64,000 bases of DNA from Armigeres subalbatus (taxonomy: Eukaryota > Arthropoda > Insecta > Diptera > Culicidae): positions 73,513,203 to 73,577,202 of the forward strand of contig NC_085139.1 of assembly GCF_024139115.2 (NCBI RefSeq). The letters are read 5' to 3'. Positions 22,601-37,600 of the stretch are shown piece after piece; positions within the stretch are counted from its first letter, which is position 1, and each line of letters begins with the position of its first letter. The position numbers and the translations under genes were made by a program. The notes under the pieces were generated by a model. That model did not search any database, was not told the origin of the DNA, and saw only the letters and a program-made list of their open reading frames with translations.

Positions 22601-25600
22601 ACGAACTAATGAGAGAAATTCATCGAAGATGATTTGTCGATCTTAAATATCACATTGCACAGCGCCCACCTTAGCCAGAGAGTCCGCTTTCTCATTTCCC
22701 GGGATCGAGCAATGAGAAGAAACCCAAGCCATAGTGATTGTGAGGGACCGTTTTGATAAAGCACTCAAAGCTTTCCGTATCCCATTCAGAAGATACGCTG
22801 AGTGGTTAACCGGTTGAGTAGACCGAACAGCTTTATGGCGGAACTTAGGAACATAGACTGTCGGTGAAGATGAAAAAGTGGTCAGAAGGTAGGGATGCGA
22901 TTGGCTCGAGACCGATCGGATTATATAAAAAAAAGTCATTTGACTGTACAATAGTAAATATGAAAAGTGTGATTATTGATAGTTGAGAAATCTGAAGCAA
23001 GAAATGAGAATGACATTTTCAGCCTGCCAAATAACATTTCGGCCAAACCACCTAACCACCGGTAAAAACCACCCTCCGTATCGGACCCTAGATTTGGTGC
23101 TTATTAACAGGACACACACTATCGGTCATTCTCACTGGTGAACAGAGCTGCCCCGTACAACGAATTGGTGATGCTTGGAGACTTCAACTCACTAACTCAC
23201 TGCGGTTTTTTCGGCTCTGATCTTGAACGATCGTAATTTCACGTTGCTGCTACAATGTTTTTGAGCAACTAATGCGTGGGTACTCTATCTCAAATAATGG
23301 AATAATGGAATTGTAAACCGAAGCGGTCGCTCCCTAGATCTCTGATTTACTGGCGTTCGTAAAAACGTTAAGATTACATCCAGCTATCGAAGAAAGATTG
23401 TCCGAATGTTGTAGCTGGCAAGTAAACAATGAAAAAGACGGGAGAACAAGCCAAGCAACCGCAAGCAGTCGCCGAGGGACCGCTGGATGGTAGTGCAAAC
23501 TGAGCCATCGAGTAGGTTCATCAACAGTGGCGCTTCTCGGTATATGACGAAGAGCCGATTTTTTTCACGTTTCAGTTCCACGTTCCGTTGAGTTTCAGTC
23601 GATATTAAATTGAGCGAGGTGTTTTACGTCCCAAACCTTTCAAAACAATATGAAACTAGTTGATTGTGGTGTGCACATCGTGTGCGCATCGTTTCCGAAG
23701 GGCGCAAGTAAAGAATCGAAGCAGAAATTAGGCATCGTACATGCCGGTTTCAGAATGGCATAGTAGAGAGAAGAAACCGGTACCTGAAAGAGATAGCGCT
23801 CTGCATGCTGTTGGAAGCGAAGCTAGATCTAACGTATTGGGGCGAGCCAATTCGCCCCTTTTGAGACGTGGTACAAAAGACTTTCATTATATGAGCTTTG
23901 ATTTTTTAGTGTTGATAGTCTACTTCAATTAGCACAAGGCTTATCGGCTGTTGGAAACGAAGTCGGGACGGATCATCATCAGGCGAGATGTGCGAAAGTT
24001 CCTCGAGGATTGGCGTATCGTCAGGTGTAACGTTCACTTCGGTGGCACCTGCAGCTGCATCTGAACCCGTAGAAGAATACATGAGCAATATGAATTGGCT
24101 GAGAAAGTGTACTACGTTGGAGAGAACTTTCCTGCCCCCCGTAACGATGGGTAGACACTTTTGTGTGGTGTATTACGGTGTAAGATCTACCACGGTCACA
24201 TTGTCAGATCAGGCAAATCCTGACCCAACGAATACCTTCCCCAATATCCAACTTCGTGATACTTATGAGAGTGTCGCTGAGTCGGGGGCCTTTCGTTAAG
24301 TAGGTACTACACCAACATTTCCTTGCCCTCCCAAGTTACGTTGAAGATGGTTGTGGCCAGGAGTAGTAATCCTCATGATTTTGTGATTTTTTATCCTAGA
24401 TTGAAATCAAGGGCCACACCCACCTTGATTTATGATATTAATATGGATAAGGATTTCAAAAGAAGAACATGAGTATGCTATGCTACGTTGGAGAGGAAGT
24501 CCAGGAAAGTCCTGCCCCGGAAAGAACGGTCAGCTTTGCACAACGAGACGAGTGGCAAAATTGTTGGTAGCACGTAAGTGGGTGTATAAAAGAAAAATTG
24601 ACGCGAATGGCAAGGTCGAGTGGTTAAAGACCAGATTCGTGGCACAAGGCTGCAGCCAGAGACAATTTCAAGACAAATCTAGCAAACGAAGCACAGCACC
24701 TACGAAAGCTTTGCAAAGCTGGCAATCCAAGGAAATTCTGTTAATACTTTACAAATACTCGAACCGCGTAACCACTTTGGCCAAGTGGCAGAAAGTTGAA
24801 AACAGTCTTTTGAGTCCGTCTGACAAAGACCGAGCGGGGGCTGAATTGAACCACTCCATAAACATAAGGTAAATTCTTCTCCGACATCACGAACGTACGC
24901 ACTTACCGCAGTGCGAATATTGAATCCGACCACTACCTCGTCGCAGTATGTCTGCGCTCAAAACTCTCGACGGTGATCAACACGCATCGGAGTCGTCCGC
25001 CGCGGCTTAACATTGGGCGGCTACAAGACGGTAGACTAGCCCAAGACTACGCGCAGCAGCTGGAAGTGGCACTCCCAACGGAAGAGCAGCTAGGCGCAGC
25101 ATCTCTTGAAGATGGCTGGAGAGATATTCGATCCGCCATTGGAAGCACCGCAACCGCTGCACTAGGCACGGATCAGAGAAACGACTGGTATGACGGCAAA
25201 TGTGAGCAGTTAGTTGAGGAGAAGAATGCAGCATGGGCGAGATTGCTGCAACACCGCACGAGGGCGAACGAGGCACGATACAAACGGGCGCGGAACAGAC
25301 AAAACTCGATTTTCCGGAGGAAAAAGCGCCAGCAGGAAGATCGAGACCGCGCTAAAAACGCACGAAAGTTCTATGAGAAGTTGAACCGTTCACGTAAGGG
25401 CCACGTGCCACAGCCCGATATGTGTAAGGACATAAACGGGAACCTTCTTACGAACGAGCGTGAGGTGATCCAAAGGTGGCGGCAGCACTACGAAGAGCAC
25501 CTGAATGGCGATATGGCAGACAACGGTGGCGGTATGGTAATGAACCTAGGAGCACGCGCGCAGGACATGCGACTTCCGGCTCCGAATCTCCAGGAAATCC

Positions 25601-28600
25601 AGGAGGAGATCGGCCGGCTGAAAAACAACAAAGCCCCTGGAGTTGACCAACTACCAGGAGAGCTGTTTAAACACGGTGGTGAAGCACTGGCTAGAGCGCT
25701 GCATTGGGTGATTACCAAGGTTTGGGAGGATGAGGTTCTGCCGCAGGAGTGGATGGAAGGTGTCGTGTGTCCCATCTCCAAAAAGGGCGATAAGCTGGAT
25801 TGTAGCAACTACCGCGTAATCACATTGCTGAACGCCGCCTACAAGGTACTCTCCCAAATTTTATGCCGTCGACTAACACCAATTGCAAGAGAGTTCGTGG
25901 GGCAGTACCAGGCGGGATTTATGGGTGAACGCTCTACCACAGACCAGGTGTTCGCCATACGTCAGGTATTGCAGAAATGCCGCGAATACAACGTGCCCAC
26001 ACATCATCTATTTATCGACTTCAAAGCCGCATATGATACAATCGATCGGGACCAGCTATGGCAGCTAATGCACGAAAACGGATTTCCGGATAAACTGATA
26101 CGGTTGATCAAGGCGACGATGGATCGGGTGATGTGCGTAGTTCGAGTTTCAGGGGCATTCTCGAGTCCCTTCGAAACCCGTAGAGGGTTACGGCAAGGTG
26201 ATGGTCCTTCGTGTCTGCTATTCAACATCGCTTTGGAGGGAGTAATACGAAGGGCAGGGATTGATACGAGTGGTACGATTTTCACGAAGTCCGACGACAT
26301 TGATATCATGGCACGTTACTTTGAGAGGATGAAGGAAGCCTACATCAGACTGAAAAGCGAAGCTAAACGGATTGGACTAGTCATCAACACGTCGAAGACG
26401 AAGTACATGATAGGAAGAGGTTCAAGAGAGGTCAATGTGAGCCACCCAAAACGAGTTTCTATCGGTGGTGACGAAATCGAGGTGGTTGAAGAATTCGTGT
26501 ACTTGGGCTCACTGGTGACCCCCGATAACGATACCAGCAGAGAAATTCGGAGACGCATAGTGGCTGGAAATCGTACGTGCTTTGGACTCCGCAAGACGCT
26601 TCGATCGAATAGAGTTCGCCGCCGTACCAAACTGACTATCTACAAAACGCTTATAAGACCGGTAGTTCTCTACGGACACGAGACCTGGACGATGCTCGTG
26701 GAGGACCAACGCGCACTGGGAGTTTTCGAAAGGAAAGTGTTGCGTACCATCTATGGTGGGTTGCAGATGGCGGACGGTACGTGGAGGAGGCGAATGAACC
26801 ACGAGTTGCATCAGCTGTTGGGAGAACCATCCATCGTTCACACCGCGAAAATCGGAAGACTGCGGTGGGCCGGGCACGTAGCCAGAATGTCGGACAGTAA
26901 TCCGGTAAAAATGGTTCTCGACAACGATCCGACGGGAACAAGAAGGCGAGGTGCACAGCGGGCAAGGTGGATCGATCAGGTGGAGGACGACTTGCGGACC
27001 CTCCGCAGACTGCGTGGTTGGCAAAGTGCAGCCATGAACCGAGCTGAATGGAGAAGTCTTTTATGTGCAGCACAGGCCACTCCGGCCTTAGTCTGATGAT
27101 AAATAAATAAATAAATAAACAAGTTTAAGAGGAATTGAAGTCAACGCACTGCAAATATTTAGGTGGCGATAACGTTAATTGGAGTTGTTGGGCTAGCTGG
27201 ATAAGTACTCAACCACAGGACGAACGCGAAAAGTTGATAAATCAAAATTCTCCGCAGAATCTCGTATTCTCAGAGATGACCACTAGACTGGCCCAGATTA
27301 CTATGGGGAGAAAAAAATGATGTCGGATTCCACGGGGCACCCCCCAGGATTGTGTCTTTGGGTGAGAAAATCAATCTCTGAAAATTTCAGCTCAATCGCT
27401 TGTTGCATAAGCTGGCGCATTTGATTTGAAGTTTGTATGGGGATTTCAGCCAAAATGTATAGGGAAATACACCTCCGTCACTCATTCGATCTGGAAATTG
27501 GTTCTGATTGCTCGATTGACCTCAGAATTGCAAAAACAGCAGTTGGTATGCTACAAAACAATTTCACAGAACATTGCATGATGATTAAATGAACTTTTAT
27601 ATAATTTTCGGCTACGACAAATGGGTATGATGAATACAATATCGATAATCGTATATTCGAATACATCTTCCCTTGATCCTACATTATTGACATAAACGGT
27701 TCATCAGAAAGGAGCTCCAGGAGCCTTTTGGTTATATAAAGCTGGATTTGAACTCTATCTTTTGTTATTGTTCTCCAATTTTGTACGAGTTCTTAAATGT
27801 TTGCGATAAAATCACAGTCACCCAGCGAAAGCAAAAATCGCATCGTATCGGTTTCTCAAGGACGGTGATCATAACAATGAGACACCAACATGGGAACCTC
27901 AGCCTTAGAAAGTCATCTAATATTTTAGTAGCCATATGCGAAAGCTGCTCTCGATCTGAAGCTGCTGAACTCTTTGCTGACCCAACCCAACATGTTCCTG
28001 GCTGGGTTTAATCGATTCTCTGAGGTTTTTCTAATTACTATAAGGAGGAACGTTCCTTTTTAAAGTAATTAAGAGATTTCTGAGTTGGGTTATTATGACT
28101 TCCATCTCCTTCTAGCTGTCTAGTCTGTCATTTTTGCTCACTTAAATAGTGAGAGAATGAACTCTGTTTTCATGAAATTAAATCCTCCTATATTATGGAG
28201 GTGTGTATGGGTTTGAATTCAGAAGACCATTTTATAATATATTTCAAGTTTGACTTCTCAATCTCAAGTTTAGTTCACTACTGGATTTTGTGTGAAATGC
28301 CGTGATAATTTTTAGCGTTTATTTCTGAACAGTAAAAGAACCAAAACGTCTTATTATTTAACGTTCCGACTAGAGCTCAGATCTATAAAATGAGTCCTCC
28401 AGACTTCCAGTTGGTATTGGTCAGTTTGAATTCCGAAAAAGTTCCATTTTAAATATTGTCTTTCGAAGTAAGATGAAATCATTACCGTGCGATGGAAGAT
28501 AAAACGGATTCCCTTTAAAAGATAATATCTCGAACATATGAGACAGAATTGATTAAAAAGCATAGCGGGAAAAATATGCGTGGAACGGCAGTACAACAAC

Positions 28601-31600
28601 AACCACTTGAACCTATCCTGATCCCTAATATCAATCATCAAAACCCAAACCATCTACAGCGGTTTGCCTTCCAGCCTATGCTCAAAGTTGAACGTCACTC
28701 ATCTTTCCCATTTTCGGATGGGATGTCCTCCGAGCAACCAACGGAGCTCACCCTGCTGGCTGGCTATAAAACTGACCTTCCGCTTTGACCCACGCCGGTC
28801 CCCCATCCCCCTCCACAAAATATGTGACACACTCGCCAGAAGGTAGCCGCTCGGAAAGTGTGACCATAACCGTCATCGGCTCACGCTTCCTGCGGCTACC
28901 AGCCAACACGGCGCACTCTGTCCAGTGTGACAACACAGGAACCGCAGTTGATAGCGAAAGGTTTTGTGAGCCCACCCTGTCGGGGGGCGGCTGGCTGGGA
29001 AAAGAAAGCACTCGTGCAGAATAAATTAGCACCCCAGCAGCAACCCTGCAGTCGTCGTCGGGAGGGTACCAAGTTTGATGGGCTTTTTCCTCTCTGGGCT
29101 GTTGACTGGTCGGTAGGATGATTGGTGTCCAAAGCGACGCGAACGGTGCGTCACAGCGATACGGTTGGCCGGTCGGCCGGTTATGGCAATCTTTTTCGGA
29201 GAGTGATAAAATATAAAATGCCTTACGGATGAATTGGGTGCTCCGACGGCGACCGACCGATGACGGGGCCCATGCAACTTTAATCTATTCAAATTCACCC
29301 AGGCGGGCGTCAGCCATCAACTGCGGAAATAACGATGCCCTTGTTGTCCCTTTTCCAAGCACTGCTGGGGAGGTTAGACGGGAAGGGGTCCCATGGAAAA
29401 TTGCCGACTCATCAAACTAATATGCCGCTGTTGCCGTTTTAATTACATTCTCTGTTTTAGAATTTAGCGATGACGGATTATCTCGTGATGACGGTCAAAG
29501 CGAACGATAGCGACGAGGGAACGAACGGCAAAGTTTTGTACCATCTGCAGGTAAGTGGTTAATAATGGCTTGATCAGGAATGGGGGTGGTAGACGGATGG
29601 AAATCCATTTCGGCCGAATGCGGGTGTAGATTAGATATCTCATCGGATATTTTGAAAGGGTGTTTCGGAGGATTCGGCCGCTTGGCATCCTACAGAATGA
29701 AGTTTGTTGTCGAGTTTGATGTGGTTGGTAACCAGAATAAACTCAAGTGCCTTTTGAATTGAACATTTCGGGGAAATTGATCGCGCAGCAAAATGGATTA
29801 AAGCTTTTTTGAAGATTTATGATAGTTATAATCATTTAGAGTTGACCAGGTGCTGTTATAAAATCATAAGTAGGAGGGTTCACTGGAACATATAGTAGAA
29901 TTTTTGCCGCGATTCTCAAACATACTTTTAAATTTCAACAATTCTAAAGTAACTCAAAGAAGCGTATTTTTCAAAAAAGAGATACACCGAAGTAAATAAA
30001 AACAGGGAGTATTAGTTAATCTAAAAAAATCTACTACTTGCAGAAACTACATTTGCAGAAAAACTAGCAGTGATTGAACATTTGAAGCATGAGGAATTAT
30101 AATAATAATGTGAAAGAATGTTAGATTCAAAAGATTTTACTTCAAAACATTTAAAAACTTCCTGTTGGAATTCCGAAGAATTTTCAGAAGAAAAACGAAT
30201 AATTAACAATAAATTTGAAAGTATTTCGCGTGCATGCTCAGAAGAAGTGATTTTGAAAAGTATCCCGGAGAATTTATAAATTCTGGAAATTCAGAAGAAT
30301 TTTCTGTAAAAAAAAACTTATTCCTCTGAAATATAGAATAATTTTTAAAAACATCCAGAATTGTCTCTGGAAATTTTTCATAAGTTCTTTGGAAACGATT
30401 AATTGTATCGAATTTCCATGGGAAAGTATTTGGAGTTATTTGTTATATTTGAAATCTACACGGGATGATCGAAAGCTATTCGGTCGATAGCCGTTGAATG
30501 CCAAATGGTCGAATAAGACGTTAGGCCGGAAGTCATTTAGCCATATTCCATATTGGTTGAGGTGTATAACTAAGCCATTTGCATGCCCGAGCCCGTCTGG
30601 AGCAGTGTCGTGAAATCTCAATGCCAATTGAACTTTTTGCCCCGGATGCCTATAGAAGTGTCAATTGAGTAGATCTTATATAAAGTGATAGCAGCAAACG
30701 AATTCATTCGATTCACTTTTAGTGCGTATGTATGAATCATGTCAGTTTGAAAATTTTCCGTGAGTAAATTAATGGAGAACGATTTTCAGTTCGGCTTCAA
30801 TAATACACTTCAATAATACAAATCAGAAAAATAAATATGTTTTTCCTGCAATTTTTCATTTTTTCGACCACTAGTCATTCGAATGACATGGATCTCAATT
30901 GACAGAACATAAGCTTTCAATTGAAGAGAGGCATTGATTAGTTTAGCCGGCATGGAAAACAAAAGGTGCAAATAAATTGCTGACTAGATTTACTATTCGG
31001 TAATGAATTAGACAAAGTTTATCAGCACTGATCTGGGTTCCGGACAGGCTTGCCTACCGGATGGGTGTTTGTTGTCTAAACTTGGAGCGGAGATCAAACA
31101 CCCCGGTGCGGCATTGTGACCTTCTGTTCCTCACGTCTGGCATAGCTTACTTCGATCGGGAGCTTGACTGACAGTCATACGACTTATGCCCGTATTCGAA
31201 GTATTTAAAATAGGCCCGATATAGACGAATCCTAGTAAACATTAGAAGAAGACACATGACATGACACATACACATACACATGACACATACATCAATCAAA
31301 TTTTAATTATAATTTGTCTAGAATTTATTATAAGCATTTTAAAATGATCTTCCTATGCAGTGCTGTAGGATCTGTCAAAGTTAACACCGTCGTGTGTCTT
31401 CATCTTATTTTTACTTGGATTCGTCTATTGTTGGTTTATACTCACTGGGCATACTGACAGTTGATTCAAAAGTATAAAATTGCTGGTGTCGCTCCAAATC
31501 ACGTGACCAACATTCAGTTTGCAGCGGCCTGGCAGCCAAAGCAAGCCTGTCCGGAGGAACTTCCTGGAGGAACTTCCTGGAGGAACTTCCGGAGGAACTT

Positions 31601-34600
31601 CCTGGAGGAACTTCCTGGAGGAACTTCCGGAGGAACTTCCTGGAGGAACTACCGGAGGAACTTCCTGGAGGAACTTCCTGGAGGAACTTCCTGGAGGAAC
31701 TTCCGGAGGAATTCCTGGAGGAACTTCCGGAGGAATTCCTGGAGGAACTTCCGGAGGAATTCCTGGAGGAACTTCCGGAGGAATTCCTGGAGGAACTTCC
31801 TTGAGGAACTTCCGGAGGAATTCCTGGAGGAACTTCCGGAGGAATTCCTGGAGGAACTTCCGGAGGAATTCCTGGAGGAACTTCCGGAGGAATTCCTGGA
31901 GGAACTTCCGGAGGAATTCCTGGAGGAACTTCCGGAGGAATTCCTGGAGGAACTTCCGGAGGAATTCCTGGAGGAACTTCCGGAGGAATTCCTGGAGGAA
32001 CTTCCGGAGGAATTCCTGGAGGAACTTCCGGAGGAATTCCTGGAGGAACTTCCGGAGGAATTCCTGGAGGAACTTCCGGAGGAATTCCTGGAGGAACTTC
32101 CGGAGGAATTCCTGGGGGAACTTCGGGGGGAATTCCTGGGGGACCTCCCGGAGGAATTCCTGGGGGACCTTCGGGAGGAATTCCTGGAGGACCTTCCGGG
32201 GTTCCGGAGGAATTCCTGGAGGAACTTCCGGAGGAATTCCTGGAGGAACTTCCGGAGGAATTCCTGGAGGAACTTCCGGAGGAATTCCTGGAGGAACTTC
32301 CGGAGGAATTCCTGGAGGAACTTCCGGAGGAATTCCTGGAGGAACTTCCGGAGGAATTCCTGGAGGAACTTCGGAGGAATTCCTGGAGGAACTTCCGGAG
32401 GAATTCCTGGAGGAACTTCCGGAGGAATTCCTGGAGGAACTTCCGGAGGAATTCCTGGAGGAACTTCCGGAGGAATTCCTGGAGGAACTTCCGGAGGAAT
32501 TCCTGGAGGAACTTCCGGAGGAATTCCTGGAGGAACTTCCGGAGGAATTCCTGGAGGAACTTTCGGAGGAATTCCTGGAGGAACTTCCGGAGGAATTCCT
32601 GGAGGAACTTCCGGAGGAATTCCTGGAGGAACTTCCGGAGGAATTCCTGGAGGAACTTCCGGAGGAATTCCTGGAGGAACTTCCGGAGGAATTCCTGGAG
32701 GAACTTCCGGAGGAATTCCTGGAGGAACTTCCGAGGAATTCCTGGAGGAACTTCCGGAGGAATTCCTGGAGGAACTTCCGGAGGAATTCCTGGAGGAACT
32801 TCCGGAGGAATTCCTGGAGGAACTTCCGGAGGAATTCCTGGAGGAACTTCCGGAGGAATTCCTGGAGGAACTTCCGGAGGAATTCCTGGAGGAACTTCCG
32901 GAGGAATTCCTGGAGGAACTTCCGGAGGAATTCCTGGAGGAACTTCCGGAGGAATTCCTGGAGGAACTTCCGGAGGAATTCCTGGAGGAACTTCCGGAGG
33001 AATTCCTGGAGGAACTTCCGGAGGAATTCCTGGAGGAACTCCGGAGGAATTCCTGGAGGAACTTCCGGAGGAATTCCTGGAGGAACTTCCGGAGGAATTC
33101 CTGGAGGAACTTCGGAGGAATTCCTGGAGGAACTTCCGGAGGAATTCCTGGAGGAACTTCCGGAGGAATTCCTGGAGGAACTTCGGAGGAATTCCTGGAG
33201 GAACTTCGGAGGAATTCCTGGAGGAACTTCGGAGGAATTCCTGGAGGAACTTCCGGAGGAATTCCTGGAGGAACTTCCGGAGGAATTCCTGGAGGAACTT
33301 CCGGAGGAATTCCTGGAGGAACTTCCGGAGGAATTCCTGGAGGAACTTCGGAGGAATTCCTGGAGGAACTTCGGAGGAATTCCTGGAGGAACTTCCGGAG
33401 GAATTCCTGGAGGAACTTCCGGAGGAATTCCTGGAGGAACTTCCGGAGGAATTCCTGGAGGAACTTCCGGAGGAATTCCTGGAGGAACTTCCGGAGGAAT
33501 TCCTGGAGGAACTTCCGGAGGAATTCCTGGAGGAACTTCCGGAGGAATTCCTGGAGGAACTTCGGAGGAATTCCTGGAGGAACTTCGGAGGAATTCCTGG
33601 AGGAACTTCCGGAGGAATTCCTGGAGGAACTTCCGGAGGAATTCCTGGAGGAACTTCGGAGGAATTCCTGGAGGAACTTCCGGAGGAATTCCTGGAGGAA
33701 CTTCGGAGGAATTCCTGGAGGAACTTCCGGAGGAATTCCTGGAGGAACTTCCGGAGGAATTCCTGGAGGAACTTCCGGAGGAATTCCTGGAGGAACTTCC
33801 GGAGGAATTCCTGGAGGAACTTCCGGAGGAATTCCTGGAGGAACTTCCGGAGGAATTCCTGGAGGAACTTCCGGAGGAATTCCTGGAGGAACTTCCGGAG
33901 GAATTCCTGGAGGAACTTCCGGAGGAATTCCTGGAGGAACTTCCGGAGGAATTCCTGGAGGAACTTCCGGAGGAATTTCTGGAGGAACTTTCGAAGGAAT
34001 TCCTGGAGGAACTTCCGATTCCTGGAGGAACTTCCGGAGGAATTCCTGGAGGAACTTCCGGAGGAATTCCTGGAGGAACTTCCGGAGGAATTCCTGGAGG
34101 AACTTCCGGAGGAATTCCTGGAGGAACTTCCGGAGGAATTCCTGGAGGAACTTCCGGAGGAATTCCTGGAGGAACTTCCGGAGGAATTCCTGGAGGAACT
34201 TCCGGAGGAATTCCTGGAGGAACTTCCGGAGGAATTCCTGGAGGAACTTCCGGAGGAATTCCTGGAGGAACTTCCGGAGGAATTCCTGGAGGAACTTCCG
34301 GAGGAATTCCTGGAGGAACTTCCGGAGGAATTCCTGGAGGAACTTCCGGAGGAATTCCTGGAGGAACTTCCGGAGGAATTCCTGGAGGAACTTCCGGAGG
34401 AATTCCTGGAGGAACTTCCGGAGGAATTCCTGGAGGAACTTCGGAGGAATTCCTGGAGGAACTTCGGAGGAATTCCTGGAGGAACTTCCGGAGGAATTCC
34501 TGGAGGAACTTCCGGAGGAATTCCTGGAGGAACTTCGGAGGAATTCCTGGAGGAACTTCCGGAGGAATTCCTGGAGGAACTTCGGAGGAATTCTGGAGGA

Positions 34601-37600
34601 ACTTCCGGAGGAATTCCTGGAGGAACTTCCGGAGGAATTCCTGGAGGAACTTCCGGAGGAATTCCTGGAGGAACTTCCGGAGGAATTCCTGGAGGAACTT
34701 CCGGAGGAATTCCTGGAGGAACTTCCGGAGGAATTCCTGGAGGAACTTCCGGAGGAATTCCTGGAGGAACTTCCGGAGGAATTCCTGGAGGAACTTCCGG
34801 AGGAATTCCTGGAGGAACTTCCGGAGGAATTCCTGGAGGAACTTCCGGAGGAATTCCTGGAGGAACTTCCGGAGGAATTCCTGGAGGAACTTCCGGAGGA
34901 ATTCCTGGCGGAACTTCCGGAGAAATTCCTGGCGGAACTTCCGGAGAAATTCCTGGCGGAACTTCCGGAGGAATTCCTGGCGGACCTTCCGGAGGAATTC
35001 CTGACGGACCTTCCGGAGGAATTCCGGACGGACCTTCCGGAGGAATTCCGGACGGACCTTCCGGAGGAATTCCGGAGGAACTTCCGGAGGAATTCCTGGA
35101 GGAACTTCCGGAGGAATTCCTGGAGGACTTCCGGAGGAATTCCTGGAGGAACTTCCGGAGGAATTCCTGGAGGAACTTCCGGAGGAATTCCTGGAGGAAC
35201 TTCCGGAGGAATTCCTGGAGGATCTTCCGGAGGAATTCCTGGAGGAACTTCCGGAGGAACTTCCTGGAGGAACTTCCGGAGGAACTTCCTGGAGGAACTT
35301 CCGGAGGAATTCCTGGCGGAACTTCCGGAGAAATTCCTGGCGGAACATCCGGAGGAATTCCTGGCGGACCTTCCGGAGGAATTCCTGACGGACCTTCCGG
35401 AGGAATTCCTGGCGGACCTTCCGGAGGAATTCCTGGCGGACCTTCCGGAGGAATTCCTGGCGGACCTTCCGGAGGAATTCCTGGCGGAACTTCCGGAGGA
35501 ATTCCTGGCGGAACTTCCGGAGGAATTCCTGGCGGAACTTCCGGAGGAATTCCTGGCGGAACTTCCGGAGGAATTCCTGGCGGAACTTCCGGAGGAATTC
35601 CTGGCGAAACTTCCGGAGGAATTCCTGGCGGAAATTTCGGAGGCATTCCTGGAGGAACTTCCGGAGGAATTCCTGGAGGAACTTCCGGAGGAATTCCTGG
35701 AGGAACTTCCGGAGGAATTCCTGGAGGAACTTCCGGAGGAATTCCTGGAGGAACTTCCGGAGGAATTCCTGGAGGAACTTCCGGAGGAATTCCTGGAGGA
35801 ACTTCCGGAGGAATTCCTGGAGGAACTTCCGGAGGAATTCCTGGAGGAACTTCCGGAGGAATTCCTGGATGAACTTCCGGAGAAATTCCTGGAGAAACTT
35901 CCGGAGGAATTCCTGGAGGAACTTCCGTAAAAATTTCTGAAGGATGTTCTAGTGGATTTTCTGTAGCTTCTAATTTCTAACTTATTTTTTATTATGTGAA
36001 GTACGAGGTGAGAATTGGCTCATTTCTCATTTCGTACTTTATAGTTCCAAATTCTCATTTCTAATGTTTTCACTTTTCACAACTCGCATTATCGGGAAAA
36101 AAATCAACTATTTGGCCAATCGGTTTTGAAATTCTGCAAAACGTTCTCCTAATTTTATACGATCTATTCTTATTGTAACCAAAAATGGAAACCTTTTAAT
36201 AACATATGATCCACAAATGCGAAACATTACTAACTTTTACTTTCATCGCCCTCAGGTCAACAATCAAAACGTCCAGGAAACGGACGAATTCATCATCAAC
36301 GAAATGTCCGGTGAGTTACGCATTCGCAAACCACTGGACCGCAAGAAGCAGTCCCGCTTCGAGTTGATTCTGGTGGCCCGCGACCAAGGCACCCCGGCAT
36401 GGTTCGAAACACTGCGCTTCCTAACGGTTCTTCTAGTGGACGTAAACGAGAACCACCCCGAGTTCCCGGACGCTTCCAATCCGTACAAATTCTTCATCGC
36501 TGAAAACAGTCCTCGGGATATTCGCATCGGAAAAATTCAAGCCTATTACGATACGCCTGATCCCAAGATCTACTATTACATACTACTTGGTAACGAGGAC
36601 GGTGCATTCTATGTGGATAAAACCTCAGGCGATATCTACACCAACAAGTCGTTGGATCGTGAGGAAACCGATGTCTATGCTTTGTATATTCAAGCCAGCA
36701 AAAAACAGGACCTTCTAATCACCGAACGCGACCGGATGATGATGTCGATCAAGAAGTTGGAGCGGGACAGCACCGTAGCTAAGGTTTGGATCACGGTCCT
36801 CGATGTCAACGACAATCCGCCGGTTTTCAAACAGGATGTGTACTACGCCGGTGTTAGTTCCAAAGCTTCGATCAACGAGTTGGTGACCATCGTCAATGCC
36901 ACCGATCGCGATTTGGGTGTCAACTCTACCATGGAGCTTTTCATCAGCGGGTCATATCTGTACAAATATGGATCGGTCAGGACTACTGGAAGTATTGTAC
37001 CGAGCCCGTTCAGCATTAGCAAAGATGGTCGAATTACCACCGCGAACTACATGGCGGAGTACAACCAGGACCGCTTCATTCTGGAAATCGTTGCCAAAGA
37101 GGTGGAATCCCCCGAGCGAGTTGCCACATCGAAGGTCTACGTTTGGATCTTCAACCCGGAGCAGCTGGTGAGAGTGATTCTATCGCGACCGCCGTCCGAG
37201 GTTCACCTGGAACGGGATGAAATCATTTCCGAGCTGTCCAACGCCACGCAGAAGCTGATCATCGTCGACGAGATTCGGTACCACGTCGACGGCTTGGGAC
37301 GCATCCGGATGGATTGGTGCGACATGTACTTCCATGCGGTTGATATGAGCTCGCAGACGATCGTGCCGATGGAGGAGATCCTGCGTGAGATCGACGCCAA
37401 GTATGACTTCCTTCAGGTGAGTTCGAAATGTTTAACCTTCCGCGTGTTTCAGAGTTACGGAAGAATAAGTCTAATACTATTAACCAGTTTCTCATCATGC
37501 TCATTTCCATCCCATACCATACAGATCCAAATCTAGAATAAATTCAATCCATCATATTACAAACATAGTTAAATTCACATTCCAATAATTCAAATTGTGT

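Noticed and set aside
25007..27073. Minus-strand frames opposite the RTE-like reverse transcriptase
   Set aside because: Shadows of the plus-strand RT frame, whose motifs are in the right order.
31411..35930. Four open frames of 1161 to 1489 codons on both strands
   Set aside because: They are the same 24-bp stop-free repeat read in different frames. They overlap each other on both strands and lie between two phase-compatible cadherin exons. No domain, start context or codon bias supports translation.
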